Origin: Nitrospirota bacterium
GTDB taxonomy: Bacteria; Nitrospirota; Thermodesulfovibrionia; Thermodesulfovibrionales; SM23-35
DNA length: 5,383 nt
Reading direction: 5' to 3'
NCBI GenBank assembly: GCA_029883145.1
Contig: JAOUJR010000134.1
Coordinates: 1 to 5,383, forward strand
Shown: positions 1 through 5,381 of the stretch, piece after piece
Numbering within the stretch: position 1 is the first letter of the stretch
How the letters are laid out: each line of letters opens with the position of its first letter
Program-made: the position numbers and the translations under genes
Notes under the pieces: generated by a model
The model's database searches: none
Seen by the model: the letters and a program-made list of their open reading frames with translations, nothing else
Told to the model about the DNA's origin: nothing

Positions 1-555
1 GGTTTCTCGACCCCCACTTTCTGGCTTGCGCTCCTGCTCATGATACTGTTCGGTGTGAATATGGGGATACTGCCAATATCAGGTATCCAGAGCATAGATA
101 TATCTGGAATGGGTCCATTTAATAGGTTATTGGACTGGGTCAGGCATCTTATCCTGCCTGTTGGTGTCTCTGCATTTGGTGGAATCGCAGGATTAAGCCG
201 TTACAGCCGCTCAAGTATGCTTGAAGTGATAAGGCAGGACTATATCAGAACAGCAAAAGCAAAAGGGTTAACTGAATCGAAGGTTGTTATCAGACATGCC
301 TTCAGGAATGCACTCATGCCGATTGTCACAATTCTCGGACTTTCTGTGCCAGGGCTTATCGGCGGCGGAGTGATATTCGAGACAATCTTTGCGATTCCAG
401 GCATGGGACAACTTTTTTATTTATCTACGATGTCAAGGGATTATCCCACAATAATGGGTATTCTCGTGATAGGCGCAGTCCTCACATTGTTAGGAAATCT
501 GATCGCAGATATATCATATGCACTCATTGACCCACGGATAAGGGTGAGAAAATAG
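1..555 (+). CDS. dppB: DppB-type ABC importer permease, 5'-truncated by window edge
   Basis: Inner-membrane permease of a peptide/nickel-type ABC importer, forming half of the translocation channel with DppC. The frame is open from base 1, so the N-terminal part of the gene lies outside the window; 184 codons and a TAG stop remain. Hydrophobic segments lie near fragment residues 6-24, 50-65, 105-127 and 150-175. The cytoplasmic EAA loop, which docks on an ATPase, is clear at about 238-309 ([11 protein letters not shown], then [10 protein letters not shown]). The family-typical [16 protein letters not shown] and the ending ALIDPRIR are also present. The next gene is the matching DppC, 43 bp downstream. 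The fold assignment is secure. The substrate (dipeptide, oligopeptide, nickel or other) cannot be read from the permease, so the symbol is by family resemblance. Confidence 0.93.
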   Translation, partial: GFSTPTFWLALLLMILFGVNMGILPISGIQSIDISGMGPFNRLLDWVRHLILPVGVSAFGGIAGLSRYSRSSMLEVIRQDYIRTAKAKGLTESKVVIRHAFRNALMPIVTILGLSVPGLIGGGVIFETIFAIPGMGQLFYLSTMSRDYPTIMGILVIGAVLTLLGNLIADISYALIDPRIRVRK

Positions 556-563
556 AATGCTGA

Positions 564-587
564 CAAGCTGGCAAGCTTGCAAGCTAT
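564..587. repeat. 8-bp tandem repeat, three copies, dppB-dppC spacer
   Basis: Three head-to-tail units start with CAAGCT (CAAGCTGG, CAAGCTTG, CAAGCTAT) at 564, 572 and 580. The tract contains a perfect 12-bp palindrome at 574-585 (AGCTTGCAAGCT). It fills most of the spacer between dppB and dppC and occupies the place where a ribosome binding site for dppC would be expected. Function unknown. Confidence 0.7.
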
Positions 588-598
588 TTAGCTAAAGA

Positions 599-1450
599 AT
601 GAGACTTATAAATATTATAGGAAAGCGATTTTCGAGGAATAAATTATCTTTGATAGGTGCGGTAACAGTACTCTTATTGATAACTATCTCTCTGTGTGCA
701 CCTTTCATAGCACCATATGACCCTACAACAATAAATGTCCATGATGTGCTTTCACCTCCAGGCAAGACACATCTTCTTGGTACAGATGAACTTGGTCGTG
801 ATGTGCTCTCAAGAATAATATGGGGGAGCCGCATTTCATTGAAAGTCGGCTTTGTTGCAGTTGGTATCGCAATAATGATCGGCATTGTAATAGGTTCAAT
901 AGCTGGTTTTTATGGTGGAAAGGTAGATGCACTCCTGATGAGATTTGTTGATATAATGCTCGCATTTCCAACCTTTTTTCTCATCCTCGCAGTCATTGCA
1001 ATACTTGAACCGAGTATATTTACCATAATGGTTGTCATAGGGATTACAAGCTGGATGGATGTTGCAAGACTCGTGAGGGCAGAATTTCTTACATTAAAGG
1101 AGACAGATTTTGTGAATGCTGCGAAGGCTATAGGTGTGGGTGATAAAAGGCTTATGTTCAGGCATATCCTTCCCAATGCGCTTTCTCCTGTTTTTGTTGC
1201 TGCGACATTTGGTGTTGCAGGTGCGATTCTTATTGAATCGAGTCTTTCATTCCTCGGACTTGGAGTACAGCCACCAGACCCGAGCTGGGGGAATATTCTC
1301 ACATCGGGGAAGGATAATATAGAAGTTGCATGGTGGCTTTCTCTTTATCCAGGTCTTGCTATCTTGATAACAGTGTTAAGCTACAACCTTGTTGGTGAAG
1401 GACTGAGAGATGCGCTTGATCCAAGACTCTGGGAAGCAGAAAGGCGTTAA
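599..1450 (+). CDS. dppC: DppC-type ABC importer permease
   Basis: Second channel-forming inner-membrane permease of the Dpp/Opp family, pairing with DppB. The protein has 283 residues, normal for the family. An N-terminal membrane segment (about residues 16-38) ends in APFIAPYDP, the hallmark of DppC/OppC. It is followed by the HLLGTDELGRDVLSR motif (58-72), several further hydrophobic segments, and the EAA loop (about 170-193: DFVNAAKAIGV, then RHILPN). The C-terminus has SSLSFLGLGVQPPDPSWG and ends in LRDALDPRLW, also typical. ATG at 599 is the first start in frame after an in-frame TAA at 593. No clear Shine-Dalgarno sequence precedes it, because the spacer is a short tandem repeat; translation may depend on coupling to dppB. 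Substrate is unknown. Confidence 0.95.
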   Translation: MRLINIIGKRFSRNKLSLIGAVTVLLLITISLCAPFIAPYDPTTINVHDVLSPPGKTHLLGTDELGRDVLSRIIWGSRISLKVGFVAVGIAIMIGIVIGSIAGFYGGKVDALLMRFVDIMLAFPTFFLILAVIAILEPSIFTIMVVIGITSWMDVARLVRAEFLTLKETDFVNAAKAIGVGDKRLMFRHILPNALSPVFVAATFGVAGAILIESSLSFLGLGVQPPDPSWGNILTSGKDNIEVAWWLSLYPGLAILITVLSYNLVGEGLRDALDPRLWEAERR

Positions 1451-1455
1451 CCCAA

Positions 1456-1605
1456 ATAATGCAGACATTGCTCAAAAATTTATTTAACTTGATAAATTAT
1501 TGAAAGTATCTTTATTTGTTATTTTCACTAAAATATTCCAGAACCCATCAGTTAAAGGTACATCAGGGTATCAAAAAATAAATTTTTTCACAACATCTGC
1601 ATTAT
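1456..1605. repeat. Long imperfect inverted repeat (about 150 bp) in convergent gap
   Basis: The left arm (1456-1494) matches the reverse complement of the right arm (1569-1605). The outer 10 bp are perfect (ATAATGCAGA against TCTGCATTAT). Two mismatches and a 3-bp match follow, then three mismatches, a 12-bp AT-rich match, a 2-nt length difference and a 6-bp match (TTGATA). In total 31 positions agree over a 37-39 nt arm. The central 74 bp hold no gene and no obvious motif. It begins six bases after the dppC stop. It could be a degraded miniature transposable element or an RNA hairpin ending the dppC message. It lacks the GC-rich stem and T run of a standard intrinsic terminator. Confidence 0.6.
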
Positions 1606-1634
1606 AAAAACTAAAACCCACATTCATTTTGTTC

Positions 1635-1752
1635 AGGCAGGACATAGTATTTGAGCGGTTGTAAATTCTTTCGGAGAAAGAATTTACCTCGGTCTACGAC
1701 TCGTAGAGAGGTCAATGCGACCGAGAATGAGCGAAAATGTTATGTCCTGCCT
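1635..1752. repeat. 118-bp MITE-like palindromic element with internal hairpins
   Basis: The ends are perfect 12-bp inverted repeats (AGGCAGGACATA at 1635-1646, TATGTCCTGCCT at 1741-1752). They extend inward to an 18-bp stem (1635-1652 with 1735-1752) if two G-T pairs are allowed. Inside is a perfect 12-bp hairpin with a 3-nt loop (1661-1672 with 1676-1687). Next to it is a second structured stretch, in which CTCGGTC (1688-1694) can pair with GACCGAG (1719-1725). There is no ORF inside. The compact size, terminal repeats and lack of coding content resemble a miniature inverted-repeat transposable element or a REP-like palindromic unit. No target-site duplication is visible in the flanks (TTGTTC on the left, AGTCTA on the right). 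It may also serve as a convergent transcript end, though no T tract follows it on either strand. Confidence 0.65.
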
Positions 1753-2318
1753 AGTCTATATAGCTCCATAACTTCTTCTCTTGTGATAATTGAATCGAGT
1801 CGATAACCGAGAGCCTCGACAGCTTCCCTACCACTCTCTTGCCTGTCAATAAGGGCAATAACTTTCACTATTTCAAGACCTGCTTCTTTTGCCCTGGTGA
1901 TTGCCTCGATTGTTGATTTACCAGTGGTAATCACATCTTCAACAATCACCACTCTGTCACCTTCTTTTACATTTCCCTCGATCCACTGCATAGTACCGTG
2001 AGACTTAGGTGTTTTGCGGATTACAAATGCTTCAACAGGTTTTTCCTTCAGATAGGAGGTATATGCTCCTGCATATGCGATCGGGTCAGCGCCAAGCGTG
2101 AGCCCGCCAATTCCTTTTATATTAAGGTCTTTTATTGCATCAAATATAAGATTCCCTATAAGGTGCATTCCTTCAGGGTAAAGGGCAACTGCCTTGCAGT
2201 TGAAATAGTAGTTGCTCATCTTTCCCGAAACGAGCTTAAAGACAGGCTCTTTACTGTATTTAAATGCTTTCTCAATGATGAGTTCTATCAGTCGTTTTTT
2301 CATGGGTATTATATGCAT
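1740..2318 (-). CDS. pyrE: Orotate phosphoribosyltransferase
   Basis: Cytosolic enzyme of de novo pyrimidine synthesis that joins orotate and PRPP to give orotidine monophosphate. The protein has 192 residues, toward the short end for the family. The PRPP-binding signature is at residues 123-136 (VVIVEDVITTGKST), with the acidic pair E127-D128. The flexible-loop catalytic residues are in FVIRKTPKSHG (R101, K102, K105, H107). SGKMSNYYFN (31-40) and GGLTLGADPIA (71-81) are also family-typical. ATG at 2318 is the first start after an in-frame TAA; a second ATG at 2303 (MKKRLIELI) fits the family's usual N-terminus at least as well. Neither has a Shine-Dalgarno sequence. It is the last gene of the leftward unit, 28 bp after dppF. 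Its final residues (GRT) and stop lie in the right arm of the 118-bp inverted-repeat element. Confidence 0.95.
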   Translation of the reverse strand: MHIIPMKKRLIELIIEKAFKYSKEPVFKLVSGKMSNYYFNCKAVALYPEGMHLIGNLIFDAIKDLNIKGIGGLTLGADPIAYAGAYTSYLKEKPVEAFVIRKTPKSHGTMQWIEGNVKEGDRVVIVEDVITTGKSTIEAITRAKEAGLEIVKVIALIDRQESGREAVEALGYRLDSIITREEVMELYRLGRT

Positions 2319-2346
2319 ATTTTATCATAAACATTACTTCGCAAAA

Positions 2347-3345
2347 TTAATACAGATGACATGACACAAGTCTGCCACCTGATTCTTTTAGCACTGGTAT
2401 GACTTTGTCACAGGGTTCAAATCTCTTCGGACATCTCGGATGGAATGGACATCCAGGAGGTATATCTATCGGACTTGGTACCTCACCCAGACCATTTTTT
2501 AGTTTTAAGTTCCGAGTTCTGAGTTTCACATTTTTGCTCCTTATTTCTAACTCGTCACTTTGAACTTTAATCGTTGGGGCTGATGAGAGGAGTATCTCTG
2601 TATAGGGGTGAAAAGGTTTTCTGAATAAATCCTCTGTTTTTGCATGTTCCACAATTTTTCCAAGGTACATTACGCCGATAGCGTCACTAAAATAATTGAC
2701 GATGTTAAGGGCATGGCTGATAAAGAGGAACGAGATTTTATATTCTCTTTTCAATTCCTGGAGGAGGTTCAATATCTGGGCCTGTATCGAGACATCGAGT
2801 GCTGAAAGAGGTTCGTCTGCAACAATTACTTTTGGTGATACAGCGAGTGCACGTGCGATACAAATTCTCTGTCTCTGTCCCCCGCTAAATTCGTGAGGAT
2901 AACGGTTCAGGATATCAGAACCAAGTCCGACCTTATTGAGGAGTTCAAGCACCTTTTCCTTTATTTTCTTTTTCTCGACAATGCGGTGAATCCTGAGTGG
3001 CTCTGCAATGGTATCCAGAATACTTTTTCTGGGATTGAGGGATGCAAAGGGGTCTTGAAATATTATTTGTACTGATTTCCTGAAGGCTTTCAGGTTGTCG
3101 CCGCTCAGCTCAAAAACATTCTTGTCCTGAAATAATACCTTACCAGATGTAGGGGGGAGTAACCTCAATATAAGTCTTGCAACGGTTGACTTTCCACATC
3201 CGCTCTCGCCCACAAGGGCAAAGACCCTGTCCTCGTCAATAGATAAATCAATACCATCAACAGCTTTGACCAAGGCAGGAGCTGTCATGAATCCTTTTTT
3301 CACAGGAAAATATTTTTTTAGTGAATCTACCTTCAGAAGTGCCAT
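2347..3345 (-). CDS. dppF: DppF-type ABC importer ATPase
   Basis: ATP-hydrolysing subunit of a peptide/nickel-type importer, acting at the inner face of the membrane. Counting from ATG at 3345 (332 residues): Walker A GESGCGKST (46-54), Q-loop IIFQDPFASLNP with Q97, signature FSGGQRQR (153-160), Walker B VIVADE (173-178), D-loop SALD and switch histidine H211. The C-terminal tail has the family's four cysteines (C299, C305, C312, C329) in PPGCPFHPRCP and VSCHL, a site shown to hold an iron-sulfur cluster in some relatives. Two oddities: the residue after H211 is Ala where Asp is nearly universal, and about 25 extra residues (261-285) encoded partly by a 7-bp tandem repeat precede the cysteine region. 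ATG at 3369 is possible, but MALLKVDSLKKYF matches the usual N-terminus. It overlaps the dppD end by 13 bp, which suggests coupled translation. Confidence 0.93.
   Translation of the reverse strand: MALLKVDSLKKYFPVKKGFMTAPALVKAVDGIDLSIDEDRVFALVGESGCGKSTVARLILRLLPPTSGKVLFQDKNVFELSGDNLKAFRKSVQIIFQDPFASLNPRKSILDTIAEPLRIHRIVEKKKIKEKVLELLNKVGLGSDILNRYPHEFSGGQRQRICIARALAVSPKVIVADEPLSALDVSIQAQILNLLQELKREYKISFLFISHALNIVNYFSDAIGVMYLGKIVEHAKTEDLFRKPFHPYTEILLSSAPTIKVQSDELEIRSKNVKLRTRNLKLKNGLGEVPSPIDIPPGCPFHPRCPKRFEPCDKVIPVLKESGGRLVSCHLY
2501..2528. repeat. Degenerate 7-bp tandem repeat inside dppF
   Basis: Four consecutive heptamers of the form AGTTNNN on the + strand (AGTTTTA, AGTTCCG, AGTTCTG, AGTTTCA) start at 2501, 2508, 2515 and 2522. 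They are translated in frame in dppF. Because 7 bp does not divide by 3, the peptide repeats every 7 residues (NVKLRTR then NLKLKNG). The tract lies just before the cysteine cluster, in a stretch absent from typical family members. Confidence 0.75.
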
Positions 3346-4349
3346 AGCTTCTCGGATGCCCTGATGCATCTGACAAAATGCAGTGATGAGTGATGAGTAA
3401 TGAGTGATGAGTGATTCGAATTGTTACTTGCTATTGATAGGGGTATCAGCTCAGGTTCTTTCTCTTTACATTGTGGTATTGCAAATCTACATCTATCTGA
3501 AAACTTACACCCTGGAGGGAGTCTGTCTGGTTCCGGCACAAAGCCAGGGATTGGTTTTAAAGGTGTTCCCTTTTCTTCGGGGAGTGACTCTAATAGACCT
3601 ATGGTGTACGGGTGTCTCGGGTTATTAAAGAGCTCAGATACATCTGCAAGTTCCATCAACCTTCCTGCATACATAATTCCAACTCTTTGAGCGTTCTCTG
3701 CAATGATGCCAAGGTCATGGGTAATAAGAAGAACCGCCATCTTCATATCTTCTCTGAGCCTCTGTAAGAGCTCGAGTATCTGTGCCTGTATTGTGACGTC
3801 AAGGGCTGTTGTGGGTTCATCTGCAATCAACAAAGATGGTTTACAGGCTATTGACATCGCAATCATAACTCTCTGTTTCATTCCACCGGATAACTGATGC
3901 GGATATTCCTTTATTCTGATTTCAGGAGATGGTATTTTTACTGCTTTTAAAAGTTCTATTGTAGTATTTATTGCCTCTTTCTTTGAGATTCCCATATGTG
4001 TAGTAAGAACCTCTGCTACCTGGTAACCAACGGTAAGGACAGGGTTTAGTGATGTTGCTGGCTCCTGGAATATCATTGAAAGCTCTTTCCCCCTCAGCTT
4101 TCTCATGGATTCTCTATCAAGCGTGAGGAGATTATTACCTTTAAAGATAATCTCCCCTTCTGCGAATGCATTCTGCGGCAGTATTCCCATGATCGAGAGA
4201 GCAGTGAGCGTCTTTCCGCACCCGCTCTCTCCTACAAGGCCAAAAACCTCGGCTTCCTCAATTTCAAGGTTAAGGTCAGAGACAACCTTTATAGAACCGT
4301 TGGTTGACCTGAAGGAGATATCAAGACTCCTTAGTGTAAGGAGGGACAC
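3333..4349 (-). CDS. dppD: DppD-type ABC importer ATPase
   Basis: Partner ATPase of DppF in the same importer family; 338 residues. It has Walker A GESGCGKT (40-47), Q-loop MIFQEPATSLNP with Q95, signature LSGGMKQR (153-160), Walker B LLIADE (173-178), D-loop TALD and a normal switch THD with H211. The tail carries four cysteines (C281, C287, C294, C328) in PPGCKFSDRC and FVRC, the family's iron-sulfur or metal site. Between C294 and C328 lie 33 residues, against 16 between the equivalent pair in the neighbouring DppF. The surplus is an Asn/His/Ser-rich stretch (about 307-324) encoded in part by a 7-bp tandem repeat. The start is GTG at 4349, six bases after the TPR stop, so translational coupling is likely. 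An AAGGA lies about 15 nt upstream, too far for a good ribosome site. The last residues overlap the dppF start. Confidence 0.93.
   Translation of the reverse strand: MSLLTLRSLDISFRSTNGSIKVVSDLNLEIEEAEVFGLVGESGCGKTLTALSIMGILPQNAFAEGEIIFKGNNLLTLDRESMRKLRGKELSMIFQEPATSLNPVLTVGYQVAEVLTTHMGISKKEAINTTIELLKAVKIPSPEIRIKEYPHQLSGGMKQRVMIAMSIACKPSLLIADEPTTALDVTIQAQILELLQRLREDMKMAVLLITHDLGIIAENAQRVGIMYAGRLMELADVSELFNNPRHPYTIGLLESLPEEKGTPLKPIPGFVPEPDRLPPGCKFSDRCRFAIPQCKEKEPELIPLSIASNNSNHSSLITHHSSLHFVRCIRASEKLWHF
3384..3415. repeat. 7-bp tandem repeat (TGATGAG) inside dppD
   Basis: There are four full heptamers plus a partial one on the + strand: TGATGAG at 3384, 3391 and 3405, TAATGAG at 3398, and TGAT at 3412-3415. 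On the coding strand the unit reads CTCATCA. It is translated in frame, giving a 7-residue peptide period (NHSSLIT then HHSSLHF) just before the last conserved cysteine of DppD. It resembles the heptameric short tandem repeats (STRR) known from cyanobacteria, though the unit differs. Confidence 0.85.
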
Positions 4350-4355
4350 CGCAGG

Positions 4356-5063
4356 TTATTTTTCCTTCTTTTTGAGAAGCTTCAGATAGGTTTCTGCTTC
4401 TATCAGACCAGGGTTATATTTAAGTGACTGTTCCCATTCCTCAGCAGCAGCTTCTGCAAGACCTTTCATGTAGTAACTCAGGCCGAGCTGTATCCATGCA
4501 GGTCCATAATGAGGGTTACTCTCTTTTGCCTTAGAAAAATGGACGATCGCATCATCAATAAGACCTTTATTTCTTAAAGCTATACCAAGCTTTGTGTGGA
4601 CATCTGCAAGTTTGGGACGCAACTTAACTGCCTTCTGATATTCTTCTATGGCTTCATCATTCAAGCCGAGGTCGGAATAGAGATTGCCAATCTTATAGTG
4701 TTCATTTGCAAGTTTTCCTGCAATGAACGGATCAAGAGCAGAGGGGGTAGGGTGAGCTATCTGTGCAGCAAGTGAAAAAACCTCCTGGCTTTTTTTAAAT
4801 TCATACATATCATTATAGGTAATGGAGAGATTCAGTGATGCTTCAGTATAGTTGGGGTTCAATTCGAGAGCTTTTTCAAAATAGTCAACAGCATGTTGCA
4901 GGTTACCTTTAAGATGTGAGATGACGCCGAGCTTGTTATAAACATCAGCATATTTAGGGCTCATACTGATTACATTTATGAGAATTGGCTCTGCTTCCGG
5001 GTATTTCCCCTCTTCAAAAAGCTGTTTGCCGCGCTCATAAAGCTCATTCAGGTGCTGGTTCAT
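4356..5063 (-). CDS. TPR-repeat protein, six repeats, probably cytosolic
   Basis: A 235-residue protein made almost entirely of tetratricopeptide repeats, 34-residue helical pairs that usually act as protein-binding scaffolds. Repeats run at about 5-38, 39-72, 73-106, 119-152, 153-186 and 187-220. They show the W/L-G-Y-A-F-A-P pattern, for example NKLGVISHLKGNLQHAVDYF and a closing LNPNY. A short Pro-rich break (SALDPFIAG, 108-116) splits them into two groups of three, and a Lys-rich tail (KLLKKKEK) ends the protein. There is no signal peptide, membrane segment or catalytic motif. It is the first gene of the leftward unit, six bases before the dppD start. Its ATG at 5063 has no Shine-Dalgarno sequence and lies about 2-3 nt after the predicted transcription start. 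The partner is unknown and nothing in the sequence ties it to transport. Confidence 0.88.
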   Translation of the reverse strand: MNQHLNELYERGKQLFEEGKYPEAEPILINVISMSPKYADVYNKLGVISHLKGNLQHAVDYFEKALELNPNYTEASLNLSITYNDMYEFKKSQEVFSLAAQIAHPTPSALDPFIAGKLANEHYKIGNLYSDLGLNDEAIEEYQKAVKLRPKLADVHTKLGIALRNKGLIDDAIVHFSKAKESNPHYGPAWIQLGLSYYMKGLAEAAAEEWEQSLKYNPGLIEAETYLKLLKKKEK

Positions 5064-5072
5064 TGTTTAAAA

Positions 5073-5102
5073 AGTATAGGGAGTTAAAGGATTATTTGTC
5101 AA
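5073..5102 (-). promoter_or_regulatory. Sigma70-type promoter for the TPR-dppD-dppF-pyrE unit
   Basis: Read on the - strand, a perfect -35 box TTGACA (5102-5097) is followed by an 18-bp spacer and a TATACT -10 box (5078-5073). Only nine bases separate the -10 box from the ATG of the TPR gene at 5063. With a start site 6-8 nt after the -10 box, the mRNA leader would be about 1-3 nt, so a leaderless transcript is predicted. The promoter lies in the 60-bp gap after the small cysteine-motif gene. Confidence 0.7.
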
Positions 5103-5123
5103 GAATGAAGCACAACTCTCGCA

Positions 5124-5351
5124 TCACTCTTTATTTTTTAAAGATTCCATGATACGCTCTATCCTTGATTTCGGCGTACCACTGAAGGCTTTCCTTAATT
5201 CCTCATCAGTAAATTTTTCCCTAAGAATTACTATGATGTCTGTTCTTCCCTTATAACAACCTATTATATTTCTGCACGGTAATCCCTCGTTCATCGAAAT
5301 ACAATAAGAGAATTCTACTATTATTCCCAATTGATGGCAGTATATATTCAT
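5124..5351 (-). CDS. Small conserved-type protein with four-cysteine motif
   Basis: A 75-residue protein with a cysteine-bearing N-terminal half and a charged helical C-terminal half. The cysteines are C5, C17, C26 and C32 (spacing CX11CX8CX5C) within EFSYC and GLPCRNIIGC. From memory, this layout of YC, then LPC with a basic residue, then a C near a hydrophobic turn, followed by a short helical tail with a PK motif, matches a family of uncharacterised small proteins in anaerobic bacteria. Four such cysteines suggest binding of zinc or an iron-sulfur cluster; this is inferred, not shown. ATG at 5351 is the first usable start (an ATG five bases upstream is in another frame and soon stops). No Shine-Dalgarno sequence is visible. 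It ends 60 bp before the TPR gene and is probably transcribed separately, because a strong promoter lies in between. No function is proposed. Confidence 0.75.
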   Translation of the reverse strand: MNIYCHQLGIIVEFSYCISMNEGLPCRNIIGCYKGRTDIIVILREKFTDEELRKAFSGTPKSRIERIMESLKNKE

Positions 5352-5367
5352 AGCATGTGTATAAAGG

Positions 5368-5381
5368 GGGGGAATTCCCCC
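5368..5381. repeat. 14-bp perfect palindrome upstream of the cysteine-motif gene
   Basis: GGGGGAATTCCCCC is a perfect palindrome within a longer G run (5366-5372) and C run (5377-5381). It starts 16 bp upstream of the ATG at 5351 on the - strand, where an operator could lie. A weak -10-like TATACA sits between it and the start codon. The window ends two bases later, so a fuller promoter cannot be judged. Confidence 0.4.

Noticed and set aside
910..1302. Reverse-strand ORF of 130 codons across dppC
   Set aside because: It lies opposite a clearly coding, motif-bearing permease gene, has no recognisable domain, and its composition follows from the antisense of dppC.
1661..1687. Perfect 12-bp hairpin as an intrinsic terminator between dppC and pyrE
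   Set aside because: The stem is AT-rich and no T run follows on either strand. It fits better as an inner part of the 118-bp element.
1998..2330. Forward-strand ORF of 110 codons opposite pyrE
   Set aside because: It is antisense to well-conserved PyrE motifs, has a Cys/Phe-rich low-plausibility protein and no start signals.
2308..2336. TATAAT on the - strand just upstream of the second pyrE ATG, as a private pyrE promoter
   Set aside because: The hexamer is exact, but it is only four bases from the ATG at 2303 and lies inside the reading frame from 2318. The -35 position (TAATGT) is a poor match. Read-through from dppF explains expression more simply.
3346..3369. Longer dppF start at 3369 (MHQGIREAM)
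   Set aside because: The extra residues have no counterpart in the usual N-terminus, overlap dppD further, and lack a ribosome site. ATG at 3345 gives the typical MALLKV start.
3384..3415. CRISPR-like array or pseudogene break at the repeats in dppD
   Set aside because: Units are only 7 bp with no spacers, and the dppD frame stays open through them to the conserved FVRC.
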